From a virus, in the IMG/VR virus record IMGVR_UViG_3300009155_000221, positions 1 through 26,264 of that record: a DNA stretch of 26,264 nucleotides; one strand, written 5' to 3'. Positions 16,948-25,623 of the stretch are shown one piece after another. The notes beneath the pieces were generated by a model. That model did not search any database. It was not told the origin of the DNA and saw only the letters and a list, made by a program, of their open reading frames with translations. The translations under genes and the position numbers were made by a program. Numbering within the stretch: position 1 is the first letter of the stretch; every line of letters begins with the position of its first letter.

Positions 16948-18069
16948 TTATAGGCTTGAGTCGATTGAGTCGCTGTCAACGTATGCGATAGCGTCTTGTT
17001 CTTCCCATTGAATACCGAAACGTACGAATACGGTGTATTCAACTGTGTCCTTCTTTGGCACGTAGAAGCGGTTTACAGTGATATCTCTCTGGAAACCCCA
17101 AATACGGTTGCTTGGGAAGGTAAGGTCTACGAAACCTTCTGGGTAGTAAGGAACTTCCATAACTGGAATACCTAGTACACGAGTAACACGAGCGTCACCA
17201 AGTACAATGTCATTACCGTTAAGGTACTGATTGCGGTACTCGTATGACCAAATGTTGTTGTTGTTTGTACCATTTTGACGTACGATGCCCTGGAATGCTG
17301 AAGTTCCTGCGTAGAACTTTAGACCAGTCTTTAGAGCACGATACTTGCGTGGTAGGCGGTCAACAACTTGCTGTAGTACTTCTGGTGTGAATGCGTTAGC
17401 TGTAACTGTAGCAACGTATTCGTGTGCCCAACCATCAGTCTTAGTACGGTTTACGAAACCTTCCATAATGTTAAGGAATGCGTTCGCACCTGTACCAGTA
17501 CCATTGATTGCTAGGTCTTCAATGTCATTAGCAAAAGCCTGTGTCATCAAACGAACTAGGTGGTCTTCAAGAGCAGCACCTTCGATGTTGTCTTCAAGGG
17601 CTTCGGATGATACTTCCCAGTCAAGACGAATCTTTTTGGTAGTAAGTTCAACCTTAGTGAATGTAGCACCTGCGTTTGTGTAGGTTGCATCACCTTGGTT
17701 GGCAGCACGAATAACACGCTCTCCAACGTTAACCTTTTCAAGTTCCATTGTGTTAGCTCGCATTGTTACACGACGACCGTCCTTAGCAAGAACAGTACCG
17801 TCCCAAACGTATTCGATGAATCTACGAGCCTGTTCAGGACGTAGAATACCAGCACCAGCAAAAGTTGGGTTGGCATCGTAGGATGGAGTAACAGCGTTTG
17901 GACCAGTTGTTACACCAAATTGTGCAGTTGGGATGTTACCAAGTGTTGAAGCACCTGGGCTAGTTACACCACCAATGTTTCCAGATGCAAAGCCACCCTG
18001 AGCATTTACTTCTGCTGCAGTGTAACCACCTGAACCTGGATAGTTTTTATTAATAATTTCTTCCGACAT
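16948..18069 (-). CDS. Major capsid protein, HK97 fold
   Basis: The protein has 373 residues from ATG 18069, chosen because AGGAGG stands eight bases upstream; the GTG at 18078 lies inside that spacing. After a flexible Gly/Ser-rich arm of about 65 residues come typical capsid segments: QARRFIEYVWDGTVLAKDGR, an extended-loop and spine-helix region with ALEDHLVRLMTQAFANDIED, the P-domain region RALKTGLKFYAGTSAFQGI, and the A-domain and closing strands ARVTRVLGIPVMEVPYYPEG, FGIQWEEQDAIAYV. The short arm without a long coiled region fits a scaffold supplied by the upstream gene. The codons look less AT-rich than in neighbouring connector genes, as expected for the most abundant virion protein. 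A terminator follows about 20 bases after the stop. Confidence 0.9.
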   Translation of the reverse strand: MSEEIINKNYPGSGGYTAAEVNAQGGFASGNIGGVTSPGASTLGNIPTAQFGVTTGPNAVTPSYDANPTFAGAGILRPEQARRFIEYVWDGTVLAKDGRRVTMRANTMELEKVNVGERVIRAANQGDATYTNAGATFTKVELTTKKIRLDWEVSSEALEDNIEGAALEDHLVRLMTQAFANDIEDLAINGTGTGANAFLNIMEGFVNRTKTDGWAHEYVATVTANAFTPEVLQQVVDRLPRKYRALKTGLKFYAGTSAFQGIVRQNGTNNNNIWSYEYRNQYLNGNDIVLGDARVTRVLGIPVMEVPYYPEGFVDLTFPSNRIWGFQRDITVNRFYVPKKDTVEYTVFVRFGIQWEEQDAIAYVDSDSIDSSL

Positions 18070-18095
18070 AATTTTCACCTCCTAGTGAATTTGAT

Positions 18096-18614
18096 TTATC
18101 TAAACAAATCGGATGTTTTGAGGAAACTTCCGCCCCATAGGGATTTCTCAACCTGTTCTGGTTGATGCTGTAGAACCTCACTGAGGTCTCCAGATTTACG
18201 GAAAGCGGTATCTGCTTCTACTGCGTCAATTCGCTTTCCGAAATTGTTAAAGTCTGATTCTGCATCTTCAATTTTTGCTGATACAAAATTTACTGACTTT
18301 TTAAGTTCTGCCAAGTCGTTAGCTAGTGATGCATTTGCATCTGCTAGTGACTTGACAATTGCTGTGATGTCGCTAAAGGCTGTTGTAACAGTTGAAGTTA
18401 GTTCGGTAACTGACTTAGCAATTGCTTCGTCTTCACCAACAACTTCTTCTACAACTTCTTCTACAATGGCTGGGTCTGCGTCAACGTCAGGAGCCTCTAC
18501 GGCTTCTTCTGCAACAACAGTCTCAACAACTTCTTCTGTAGCAGGAGCGTCAACTACAACTTCTGCCTCTGGAGCGACTTCGGCTACTTCTTCATTTACG
18601 ATTTCGATTGCCAT
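18096..18614 (-). CDS. Nested internal start giving a free scaffold protein (172 residues)
   Basis: Within the protease frame the sequence AAGGAG (18624-18629) stands nine bases before ATG 18614, exactly at the change from protease to acidic scaffold-like sequence (MAIEIVNEEVAEVAPEAEV). The product would be 172 residues, acidic in its first half and helical or coiled in its second, ending KSLWGGSFLKTSDLF. This mirrors lambda, where the scaffold Nu3 is made from an in-frame start inside the protease gene C. The same bases also encode Lys-Glu-Asn-Asp-Asn, so the site could be chance, but its position at the domain border argues against that. Confidence 0.6.
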   Translation of the reverse strand: MAIEIVNEEVAEVAPEAEVVVDAPATEEVVETVVAEEAVEAPDVDADPAIVEEVVEEVVGEDEAIAKSVTELTSTVTTAFSDITAIVKSLADANASLANDLAELKKSVNFVSAKIEDAESDFNNFGKRIDAVEADTAFRKSGDLSEVLQHQPEQVEKSLWGGSFLKTSDLFR

Positions 18615-19373
18615 GTTATCATTCTCCTTATTTATCTTAGTAACGTTAATGCCTTTAGCACTATTAACTAAGAACTTTAGCATTTCTGTTTTTTCGTTAT
18701 CATTTTTCTCAACGAAACCAATGTTCTGCATAGGTACCCCAGTTGTTGGGCTTACCTCTGTTTCCTTTTCTGAAAGCAGGACTAATCCTGATTCAGCATC
18801 CCAGAATACATTTTCGATAAGTGTTTCAATGCTTTCACCTTTGAAAACATCAACTCCATCTATCTTTTCAACAGAAAGAATACTTGCAAATTGATTTGCA
18901 GGGGTGTCGACTAGAGATAGTTCCATCAGGTCGTAGTCTTTAATGATACGAACTTTTTTTGAAAGTTCTTCATTATAGGCAGTATCATATTTGTTCATTT
19001 TACCGCCAATAGAAAAACCAGAAAGAGTTCCGTCTAGAACTTTCTCCCAAGTGTCTTGAGCACCCTTTGAAATATATGTGGATACGTAAATACCAGAATA
19101 CATCTTTTTTGTTTCTGGGTCAAAGTATTTGTCTTCTTTAAATGAGACCATTTTACCAACGGCTACTGGTTGGTGCATTTCACGAATGTTGCCACGAAAT
19201 TTTTGGAATGCCTTCATTGAGGCTTCGGGCGTGACAATATCATTCTGTCTATCAACGTTATCGAGTGTGGCGAAGCCAGAGACGATACGCCTCTCTTTGT
19301 CTACTTTATTAAATGGCATCGATAAGCGAACGTTGTCGCCATCGGTATCCCAATGAGCTTTTTGAATAGTCAT
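18096..19373 (-). CDS. Prohead maturation protease fused to a scaffold domain
   Basis: The protein has 425 residues. Residues 1-170 match the S78/XkdF-like prohead serine proteases: SGFATLDNVDRQNDIVTPEA, His67 in EMHQPVAVGKM, Ser118/Ser121 in GTLSGFSIGGK and the closing LMELSLVDTPANQ with acidic candidates Glu151 and Asp156. This enzyme cleaves scaffold and capsid N-terminal parts during head maturation. From about residue 254 the chain becomes very acidic (runs of EEV, APEAE) and then helical (SLANDLAELKKSV), which is typical of scaffold proteins. It lies between portal and capsid genes, the usual place. An internal start with its own ribosome-binding site probably also makes the C-terminal part separately. 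Confidence 0.88.
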   Translation of the reverse strand: MTIQKAHWDTDGDNVRLSMPFNKVDKERRIVSGFATLDNVDRQNDIVTPEASMKAFQKFRGNIREMHQPVAVGKMVSFKEDKYFDPETKKMYSGIYVSTYISKGAQDTWEKVLDGTLSGFSIGGKMNKYDTAYNEELSKKVRIIKDYDLMELSLVDTPANQFASILSVEKIDGVDVFKGESIETLIENVFWDAESGLVLLSEKETEVSPTTGVPMQNIGFVEKNDNEKTEMLKFLVNSAKGINVTKINKENDNMAIEIVNEEVAEVAPEAEVVVDAPATEEVVETVVAEEAVEAPDVDADPAIVEEVVEEVVGEDEAIAKSVTELTSTVTTAFSDITAIVKSLADANASLANDLAELKKSVNFVSAKIEDAESDFNNFGKRIDAVEADTAFRKSGDLSEVLQHQPEQVEKSLWGGSFLKTSDLFR

Positions 19374-19382
19374 GTTACCTTA

Positions 19383-19425
19383 ATTATATACCCTTTTTTA
19401 CAAGTATTGTTATTATATTGTAACA
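19383..19425 (-). promoter_or_regulatory. Promoter region for the protease/scaffold gene
   Basis: There are two candidate -10 elements. TGTTACAAT at 19417-19425 is a TGn-extended -10 with a leader of about 35-40 bases. TATAAT at 19383-19388 ends nine bases before the ATG at 19373 and has no TGn. A weak AAGG lies five bases before the ATG. I cannot decide between them. Confidence 0.45.
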
Positions 19426-19430
19426 CACTT

Positions 19431-21038
19431 TTATTGAGAAGCTCTTCCCTCACCCTGTGCGTTTCTTCCAGCAATAGTTGCAGTGCTGTCAGATGCATTG
19501 TTTGCTCTTTCAGCATCCCTTGCCCTATTCCCTGCTAGATTAGCACGAGCATCAGTTGCCTGTCTTGCCGATAGTTCCATAGGTGTTGAGCCATCGCCAT
19601 CTGGTCTTTGTGGAAGACCAAGAACTTCACGAGCTTCGTCTGGAAGCATAATCTGAGTTTTAACATAACGCTCAAGAATTTGTGACTGAGCAACTTCGTC
19701 TGTAAGAGTAAGTTCATTAAACTTAAATTCTAAGAGGTCTGTCTTTTCTTTTACTATTCTGTTAATCATTTTTTCTAGTGATGTTTGTGCTGGTCTTGCT
19801 ACCTGCTCTTTGAATGTTCGGTCTTGTGCTAGTGCTGCTGCAACTCCTCCTGCATCACCACCACCAATTTTTGAAAGTGGAACTTGGTGAGCAACAAGAA
19901 TGTCATCACGGTTACGAATACGATATTCATTAAATGATGCCTCCTGGACACCATTCTCAACAGGTTCCATTTTAAACTCAACCTTGTTTGTTTCTGAGTC
20001 TCCTGGAAGTGGAATATAAAGTGTTCTATGGTTTTGACCTTTTAGGCTAGTCTGCAAGAATCTAAACATTTTATCTTCTGCGTCAGACGATAGCTTTGCT
20101 CCCTTTAAAGTAATGATGTAACGTGGGACACCCTTATTGCCAAAATAGTCGATATTGTATTGTGATGCAAGCTGGTCACCTTGTAGTGCTGTAATTGCAG
20201 AAATAATATCTGGAACACCATAGTAAGTGTTTAGTGGAGAGTATTCTTTAAAGTGAATAATCTCATTTGGTCGTGGGTCGTCCGTAATTAGGTTTTGATT
20301 GGTTGCCCCAAAATTACGGAAATAAACAACCTTGTCTGCAATAATCTGAACGTATCCGTCCTTAAGTCTACGAACACGCATTGTTACTGCTGGGATATGA
20401 CCAAGGTAACCAATTTCTCCTGTGGTTGTTCTACCAATCTCAAGATATCCATTACCCATTGACTGAACATCTGTGTAGACTTTCATCATGGTATTTGTAA
20501 AAGAGTCTTCATCATTTAGTGATTCTATCCAGTCATTAATTTCTACCTTGGCTCGTTCTAAACGTTTACGAGCTTTTTCTGTGGCAGATTCATTGGTTGA
20601 CGCTTCTAGCATCATCATGGTCTTGCGAGTTGTTTGGAACATATAACCAAGACCAACAATGTTTTCTACTTTTGCATCAATGGCTGCGTGATTAGCAAAT
20701 GATGTGTCATAATAGTTTGCAAGTTCGAACAGATTCCAAGGTGGCGTGATTACGTCAAAGAGTCCATAGACATTTCTAAATACTGTTCCTGGATTAATCT
20801 CTTTTGACTGTGCTCCATTAATACCAGAACTAATACCCATAGCACTATCTATGTATTGTGCTGAGGGTTCTGCTTTGGTAAATGAACGACTTATTCTTCT
20901 CTTAAAATTAGAGTTAAGACCGTTGAGAGTTTTTACATCGTCCCATGATTTAGTGAATGGGTCTTGTTCTGCAAACTGATTACGTTCTTCTTCAAGTTCC
21001 GATAGCGATGCAGGAATTCTGTATTCATATTCTTCCAT
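19431..21038 (-). CDS. Portal protein (PBSX-type)
   Basis: The protein has 535 residues, within the usual portal range. Family landmarks include a segment around LANYYDTSFANHAAIDAKVENIVG, the central YYGVPDIISAITALQGDQLA followed by NIDYFGNKGVPRYIITLKG, and the helical region RNRDDILVAHQVPLSKIGGG with ARPAQTSLEKMINRI. The portal forms the twelve-subunit ring at one capsid vertex, nucleates capsid assembly and is the DNA channel and terminase docking site. It starts in TAATG overlap with the preceding small protein and has GGAG upstream. The C-terminal 60 residues are rich in Ala, Arg and Asn and look disordered. A gap of about 57 bases with promoter-like sequence separates it from the protease gene. 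The terminase genes are not in this window. Confidence 0.92.
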   Translation of the reverse strand: MEEYEYRIPASLSELEEERNQFAEQDPFTKSWDDVKTLNGLNSNFKRRISRSFTKAEPSAQYIDSAMGISSGINGAQSKEINPGTVFRNVYGLFDVITPPWNLFELANYYDTSFANHAAIDAKVENIVGLGYMFQTTRKTMMMLEASTNESATEKARKRLERAKVEINDWIESLNDEDSFTNTMMKVYTDVQSMGNGYLEIGRTTTGEIGYLGHIPAVTMRVRRLKDGYVQIIADKVVYFRNFGATNQNLITDDPRPNEIIHFKEYSPLNTYYGVPDIISAITALQGDQLASQYNIDYFGNKGVPRYIITLKGAKLSSDAEDKMFRFLQTSLKGQNHRTLYIPLPGDSETNKVEFKMEPVENGVQEASFNEYRIRNRDDILVAHQVPLSKIGGGDAGGVAAALAQDRTFKEQVARPAQTSLEKMINRIVKEKTDLLEFKFNELTLTDEVAQSQILERYVKTQIMLPDEAREVLGLPQRPDGDGSTPMELSARQATDARANLAGNRARDAERANNASDSTATIAGRNAQGEGRASQ

Positions 21039-21427
21039 TATTCTTCATCTCCATAAAGTGCAATAGTGTCTTGAGCAGCTTTTACAGCACCAAGGTCATT
21101 TAGATTTGGAATAAGACCTTGCTTCATTCTGTCCACCTGCTCGCTGTGTTCTTCATCTGAAATTCTTCCAAGACCAGGATAGAATAGTGGGGTACCGTTT
21201 GGCTCTCCCCAATATGTAGCTGCGTCTTTAAGTTTTTTAACTTGTTCAGTATCATTCTTTTTTGAAGGGATGTTTAGAATATTTCCTTCATTATCTAGGA
21301 ACGGCTTACCATTCTCTCTAATCCAAACATATAGTCCCCAGTCATAGTGTTTGTCAATAACTTGGATTTTAGCACTGGATAACGCTCTTTCCATAGCGTC
21401 CATTGGTTCTTTTTCTGGTTTTCTCAT
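21038..21427 (-). CDS. Conserved small phage protein upstream of the portal, function unknown
   Basis: The protein has 129 residues, is charged, and has no signal peptide or membrane segment. Motifs such as YVWIRENGKPFLDNEGN, LFYPGLGRISDEE and GLIPNLNDLGAVKAAQDT resemble a family of hypothetical proteins found just before the portal gene in many actinophages; this is from memory and no function is known to me. The stop codon overlaps the portal start as TAATG, so the two proteins are translationally coupled. Its position next to the portal suggests a part in packaging or head assembly, but that is inference. Confidence 0.7.
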   Translation of the reverse strand: MRKPEKEPMDAMERALSSAKIQVIDKHYDWGLYVWIRENGKPFLDNEGNILNIPSKKNDTEQVKKLKDAATYWGEPNGTPLFYPGLGRISDEEHSEQVDRMKQGLIPNLNDLGAVKAAQDTIALYGDEE

Positions 21428-21433
21428 ACCAAT

Positions 21434-21442
21434 AGTATACCA
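21434..21442 (-). promoter_or_regulatory. Extended -10 promoter for the 129-residue protein gene
   Basis: TGGTATACT lies two bases after the stop codon of the LamG protein gene and ends six bases before the ATG at 21427. The spacing puts the transcription start on or next to that ATG. The six-base gap ATTGGT has no ribosome-binding site, so a leaderless message is likely. Confidence 0.6.
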
Positions 21443-21444
21443 TA

Positions 21445-24400
21445 TTATAGAGGTATTGCGTCAGATGTGGTAGTCTCTATTGCCATAAATGCTCTATATA
21501 AGAACGATTGTGGTATTAGATATGGATACGAATAGTCTTTTCCAACAATCTTTTTACCTGTTCCAGAAAATACTTCCTGAATATTTGATGGATTTGTACC
21601 AACAAATACTGATGTTGCTGGACTTGTTGCCACATCTTGCCAAGTTAATGCAGTATAGTCATTCCATGTTTTTGATGCAATTGCAGAATATCTAACATTA
21701 ATCCATTTTGGATATATGTATATTGGTGAATTTCTTTGACTTGAGTTTGGTTGGAAATACTCAAAATGATTTATTAATTGTTTGCCAGAGAAATTAAACT
21801 TTCCAGCTTTTGAGTTAAGGCTATAATCAGTTGTAAACTTAATGCCTAGCATAAACCATTCATCTATAGAAACAATCGCTCTATCTACCTCTACACCATT
21901 TAGATAATACTTTAAGCTTGTGTATGCTGCTCCAGATTGGTCTTTGGCATAAATTCTACCTCTAGTCAAAGCTGATGTTTCTCCAATTACATAAAACTTT
22001 ACCTTCGTTGAATCATCAACATTTTCTAATTCAAACATTAATGTTTCAGTATTTGCAAATTGTGTTAATGGGAACTTTGCTGAAAATTGAATAGCACCAA
22101 TACTAAAATCATCATACTTGTCTTTATTTATATTTGAATAATATCCCCTAGTTGATGCATTTGTTCCTACCACCCTAAATCCAGACTGTGATGTTAAATA
22201 ATAATATGGGTCATTAGACTTAGAAATAAGTATAGGATTATTTCCTGCTCCAAAAGAAATAAGTTCATCTCCGTTTGTTCCAATTGTTGTACTTGAACCA
22301 ATTGCTTGTGCAGCAATTTGTAAATGTCTTATGTTGGTCGGATTCATAATAACTCCAGGACTGTTTGTTTCTATATGAATTCCTAGCGTTAATGTACTAG
22401 ATGAAACATTTGTTGGTATGTATACAACTGTTCCATCAGTTACTTGATATTTAGTATTTGTCCAAGCACTAGTAATATTTAGATATCTATCTGTTCCAAC
22501 AATTGTTGTGTTTGCAAATGTTGTGATATCTGGGTTTCCGCCAGTTTGAAAAGTTAGATATGTTTTAGTATCTGCACTTGTAGCATCTATTTGATTTGGA
22601 TAGTCAACGTTAAATTGTAGGTAATCAAGTCTATACTGACCATCTACCGTTTTTGCAAGACGACTTAGAGGAACAATATCTTGCCAATATGAATTTACTG
22701 CAATATCCATAAATGATTGTCCACTCCAACCATTATTTAATAAAAGAGTATAATTTGCAATGTGTGTGTTTAAACTTCCTGCTGTTATAGTTGAATAGTA
22801 TCCATCGGGATTAAATGATGAAGATACCTTGCCATAGTTTCTTAAATCACCAAAACCAACTATGTATATTTTTCCAGTAAATGTTTGGTCGTCTGTAAAA
22901 TCTTTTGAACCGCCAACATAAATTTTTAGATTTTCTCTATTGGCAAAAAACTTTGAAAAATTTGAATTTTTTGTAACTAAATTTGTAATATTTATTGCAG
23001 CTGCATATTTAGTATTTAGTGATGATGCACTAAAAGTTGCAAGCGTTGAAGCGGTATCTGAATTGTAGTAAAAATAATATCCAAGAGTATTATTTAAAAT
23101 AGATACTTCTAAATAATTTTTAGGTTTATTTATATCTACAATTTGAAAAATAATTTGCTTAGTGTCTGTGTTATTTTCTGATTTATCAAATACTGTATAG
23201 AACATATCAATATCATTTGAAATTTGTTTAAAGTTATTAAAAGATATTCTTGACTCTATTCCATTCCAAGTGCTGTTTGGTTGAAGGTCAAAGTACGTTG
23301 CATTAATTGATGATAATGCATTTAGCATATCTGTTTGAGTTAGTGTGCTAGATGGCTCTATCTCAATTATTGGCAAAGTATAATTTGGTGTTGAAAGTGT
23401 ATCCTTGTCTACAATAAAATTATTATTTGTTACTGCACTTTTCCAAGTATTAGATTGTGACACTCCATAATTTTGATTATTAGCATATTTTGCAAGAGTA
23501 TAGTCTGGAACAATTGCTGAACCAGAATAAGCAGACACCACATCTTTTGGAAAACCTACTGCTTGACCATAAGAAAATCTAGATAAAGCTGTTGATTTTG
23601 TAATTCCATAATTATATACAGCAACACAAGATACTTCTAATGAAACATTAGAATGAGCATAAAAGCCTATCCAGTCTTGTTCTATATTTGATGCTGGTGT
23701 TCTATAAACATATGGATTAGCTAATGTAGATTGTTGGAATAATGCCCCATCATAATACACAGTTTTTCCAGAATCACCTACTGCAAATGTTGTGCTTGAA
23801 TATGTATAAGGTCTTGCATATGCTGGAACAGTTGGAGATGTTCCGACGGTTTCTGGAACTGTAAAAGTATAAGTTACTCTTGTCCAATCTGAAGACGAAA
23901 TTGTTGTTGCTGGTCCAATAGATGAACTTCCAGAAATCAAACCTAGCGATGAGTCATAATAATCTATTACATTGTTATATTGCTTTCCTGTATTTACATC
24001 TTTCATGTAAATAGAATAAGTGTATGTATTTCCAGGAGATATTGGAATTAGTTTTGTATTTGTAGATGTAGATGAACCTATACCATCTGTTACGGTTGTG
24101 GTTGTGGCATTAGCAACAACAAAATATGTGTCTGTTACTTCCGTAACAGTAAATGTTCCGTTATATCCTGCTGGTGCTAAGTTAGAGGTTGTTACAGTAT
24201 CACCTACGGAATAAATATTATTTCCTGTATATTTTACATAGCCAACAGATGGAGAACTTGGAGTAACAGCAGTAATAGCAACCGTTGTTGGGGCTGTTAC
24301 TGTATTGATACCACCAGTTGTTCCAGTAGAGCCAACAGTGTAAAGAATTGATGCAGAGCCTATAAAAGAATCACCAGTAGAGCGAGCATTCGTTCCATTT

Positions 24401-25596
24401 CTGGTTCCCCAGCCAACGTTATGATTTTCAAAATTAGAGTTAATAATTTTATTGTCTAAAGTTGTTGGATAATAATATTCAGAAAGTAATATGTCTTTGA
24501 TATCATATTTAAGATTTCCAACACTATCTCCATTTATAAACATTTCTGCACTACTTTGTGAAGTTACAATTTGAACTAACATTGGTCTATCCCATTCACC
24601 AATATAATATGAAATAAAGTTAGTTCCTACCTTAAGAATTAAATTTGCTAAATCTACATATAGTCCATCATTACTAGATATTGGACCCATTATTCTTTTC
24701 ATTGACAATGTAGATGAATTTATCTTTAACCACATTTCATATGTTTTTGTTTTATACTTATCTACTTCATTTAAAAATCCATACCCTGGAAGAATCAGCG
24801 ATGGTTCATTTGCGGTATATGGATAAATCTTAGTAGAATTTGTGCAACCATAAACCATTGGATGTCCAGTATTTCTTGCATAGGAGACATCGCCTTGAAC
24901 AACATAATATCCTTGCTTATCTGTATAGGTTCCTGTTGGTTGATTAAAAGCTGTATTATATTGTGATGCTAAAATACCAGATGTTTTTGGAATAGCTATT
25001 GTTGTTGGAATTGTTGATTTTTGACTTCCTAAGTCTTCTACGTTAAAATCTTCTGCCCATTTTCCAACGGTAAGTCCATTAACCATAACAGCAACTCTGT
25101 CTGCAGATGCTGGAGCAGAATAATTAAATCTTAAAACAACTTTTGCTCCAGTAACCGTGGTATTAAAAGTAGCAGAAACATATTGATAATTATACATATC
25201 TTCTGTAATTGTAATGGTTGGAGTTGAATATGTAATTGTTCCACCAATATCATATCCTATCGCAATCTGTGTAATATATGGACTTGCTTTTGAAACATAT
25301 GCACCAATAGTAAAACTATCGCTATTTGAGTTAAATGTAAAATCACTTGTTGCTGTAAAAAATGTTCCAGAATTAACGCCATCTTTATACAGCAATGATA
25401 CTGTTGTTCCAAGTTTAGGGTTTAATTCAGTTGTGGTTGTACCCAAAAAACTTGAGGTAAAAGTCCAGTTAGTGGATAAACTTCTTTGTGCATCTGTAAT
25501 TAAAGATAGATATTTGGCATCACTATCTAGTGTCCACAAAGCTAATGGGTGCTGTTGTAGAATTTTGTCTGCATAAAGATTGGAAGAGTTTGCCAT
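21445..25596 (-). CDS. Large virion surface protein with LamG, CBM-like and Ig-like modules (minor tail or fibre protein)
   Basis: The protein has 1383 residues from ATG 25596. A GTG at 25614 in the same frame is less likely, because it overlaps the -10 hexamer. The N-terminus (NLYADKILQQHPLALWTLDS) is the typical opening of LamG-containing minor tail proteins of actinophages. A concanavalin-A/LamG-like domain starts near residue 270 (KTYEMWLKI, later EMFINGDSVGNL). It appears interrupted from about residue 381 to 625 by a carbohydrate-binding-like domain (NSNFENHNVGWG to VYYDGALFQ), which itself carries an Ig-like module at about residues 438-513. LamG sequence resumes at DWIGFYAHSNVSLEVSCVAVY. 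A second LamG-like segment lies near residues 1149-1270. I infer a role in binding host surface glycans. Unlike the other tail genes it sits upstream of the portal and has its own promoter. Confidence 0.75.
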   Translation of the reverse strand: MANSSNLYADKILQQHPLALWTLDSDAKYLSLITDAQRSLSTNWTFTSSFLGTTTTELNPKLGTTVSLLYKDGVNSGTFFTATSDFTFNSNSDSFTIGAYVSKASPYITQIAIGYDIGGTITYSTPTITITEDMYNYQYVSATFNTTVTGAKVVLRFNYSAPASADRVAVMVNGLTVGKWAEDFNVEDLGSQKSTIPTTIAIPKTSGILASQYNTAFNQPTGTYTDKQGYYVVQGDVSYARNTGHPMVYGCTNSTKIYPYTANEPSLILPGYGFLNEVDKYKTKTYEMWLKINSSTLSMKRIMGPISSNDGLYVDLANLILKVGTNFISYYIGEWDRPMLVQIVTSQSSAEMFINGDSVGNLKYDIKDILLSEYYYPTTLDNKIINSNFENHNVGWGTRNGTNARSTGDSFIGSASILYTVGSTGTTGGINTVTAPTTVAITAVTPSSPSVGYVKYTGNNIYSVGDTVTTSNLAPAGYNGTFTVTEVTDTYFVVANATTTTVTDGIGSSTSTNTKLIPISPGNTYTYSIYMKDVNTGKQYNNVIDYYDSSLGLISGSSSIGPATTISSSDWTRVTYTFTVPETVGTSPTVPAYARPYTYSSTTFAVGDSGKTVYYDGALFQQSTLANPYVYRTPASNIEQDWIGFYAHSNVSLEVSCVAVYNYGITKSTALSRFSYGQAVGFPKDVVSAYSGSAIVPDYTLAKYANNQNYGVSQSNTWKSAVTNNNFIVDKDTLSTPNYTLPIIEIEPSSTLTQTDMLNALSSINATYFDLQPNSTWNGIESRISFNNFKQISNDIDMFYTVFDKSENNTDTKQIIFQIVDINKPKNYLEVSILNNTLGYYFYYNSDTASTLATFSASSLNTKYAAAINITNLVTKNSNFSKFFANRENLKIYVGGSKDFTDDQTFTGKIYIVGFGDLRNYGKVSSSFNPDGYYSTITAGSLNTHIANYTLLLNNGWSGQSFMDIAVNSYWQDIVPLSRLAKTVDGQYRLDYLQFNVDYPNQIDATSADTKTYLTFQTGGNPDITTFANTTIVGTDRYLNITSAWTNTKYQVTDGTVVYIPTNVSSSTLTLGIHIETNSPGVIMNPTNIRHLQIAAQAIGSSTTIGTNGDELISFGAGNNPILISKSNDPYYYLTSQSGFRVVGTNASTRGYYSNINKDKYDDFSIGAIQFSAKFPLTQFANTETLMFELENVDDSTKVKFYVIGETSALTRGRIYAKDQSGAAYTSLKYYLNGVEVDRAIVSIDEWFMLGIKFTTDYSLNSKAGKFNFSGKQLINHFEYFQPNSSQRNSPIYIYPKWINVRYSAIASKTWNDYTALTWQDVATSPATSVFVGTNPSNIQEVFSGTGKKIVGKDYSYPYLIPQSFLYRAFMAIETTTSDAIPL
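24058..24282 (-). repeat. Ig-like GYNGT module, copy in the LamG protein
   Basis: About 75 residues beginning AITAVTPSSPSVGYVKYT, with core SVGDTVTTSNLAPAGYNGTF and FVVANATTTTVTDGIG. The flanks (GGINTV before, LIPISPGNTYTYSIYMKD after) read as one CBM-like domain, so the module looks inserted in a loop. It shares the 14-base block gttccgttatatcc (plus strand) with two other copies. Confidence 0.8.
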
Positions 25597-25604
25597 GATA
25601 ATTA

Positions 25605-25613
25605 ATTTTACCA
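25605..25613 (-). promoter_or_regulatory. Extended -10 promoter for the LamG protein gene
   Basis: The sequence TGGTAAAAT (TGn plus a -10 hexamer) ends eight bases before the ATG at 25596, directly after the reductase terminator. Transcription would begin within a base or two of the ATG, and there is no Shine-Dalgarno sequence in the gap, so the message is probably leaderless. No good -35 hexamer is visible, as is common for extended -10 promoters. Confidence 0.6.
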
Positions 25614-25623
25614 CACTACAAAC

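Noticed and set aside
18070-18078. GTG 18078 as start of the capsid protein
   Set aside because: AGGAGG is placed correctly for ATG 18069 and would be too close to the GTG.
18244-18894. Plus-strand open frame of 216 codons opposite the protease/scaffold gene
   Set aside because: Its Ser/Thr/Ala-rich product is the reverse reading of the acidic Glu/Val/Ala scaffold sequence; no start signal is visible and it is fully antisense.
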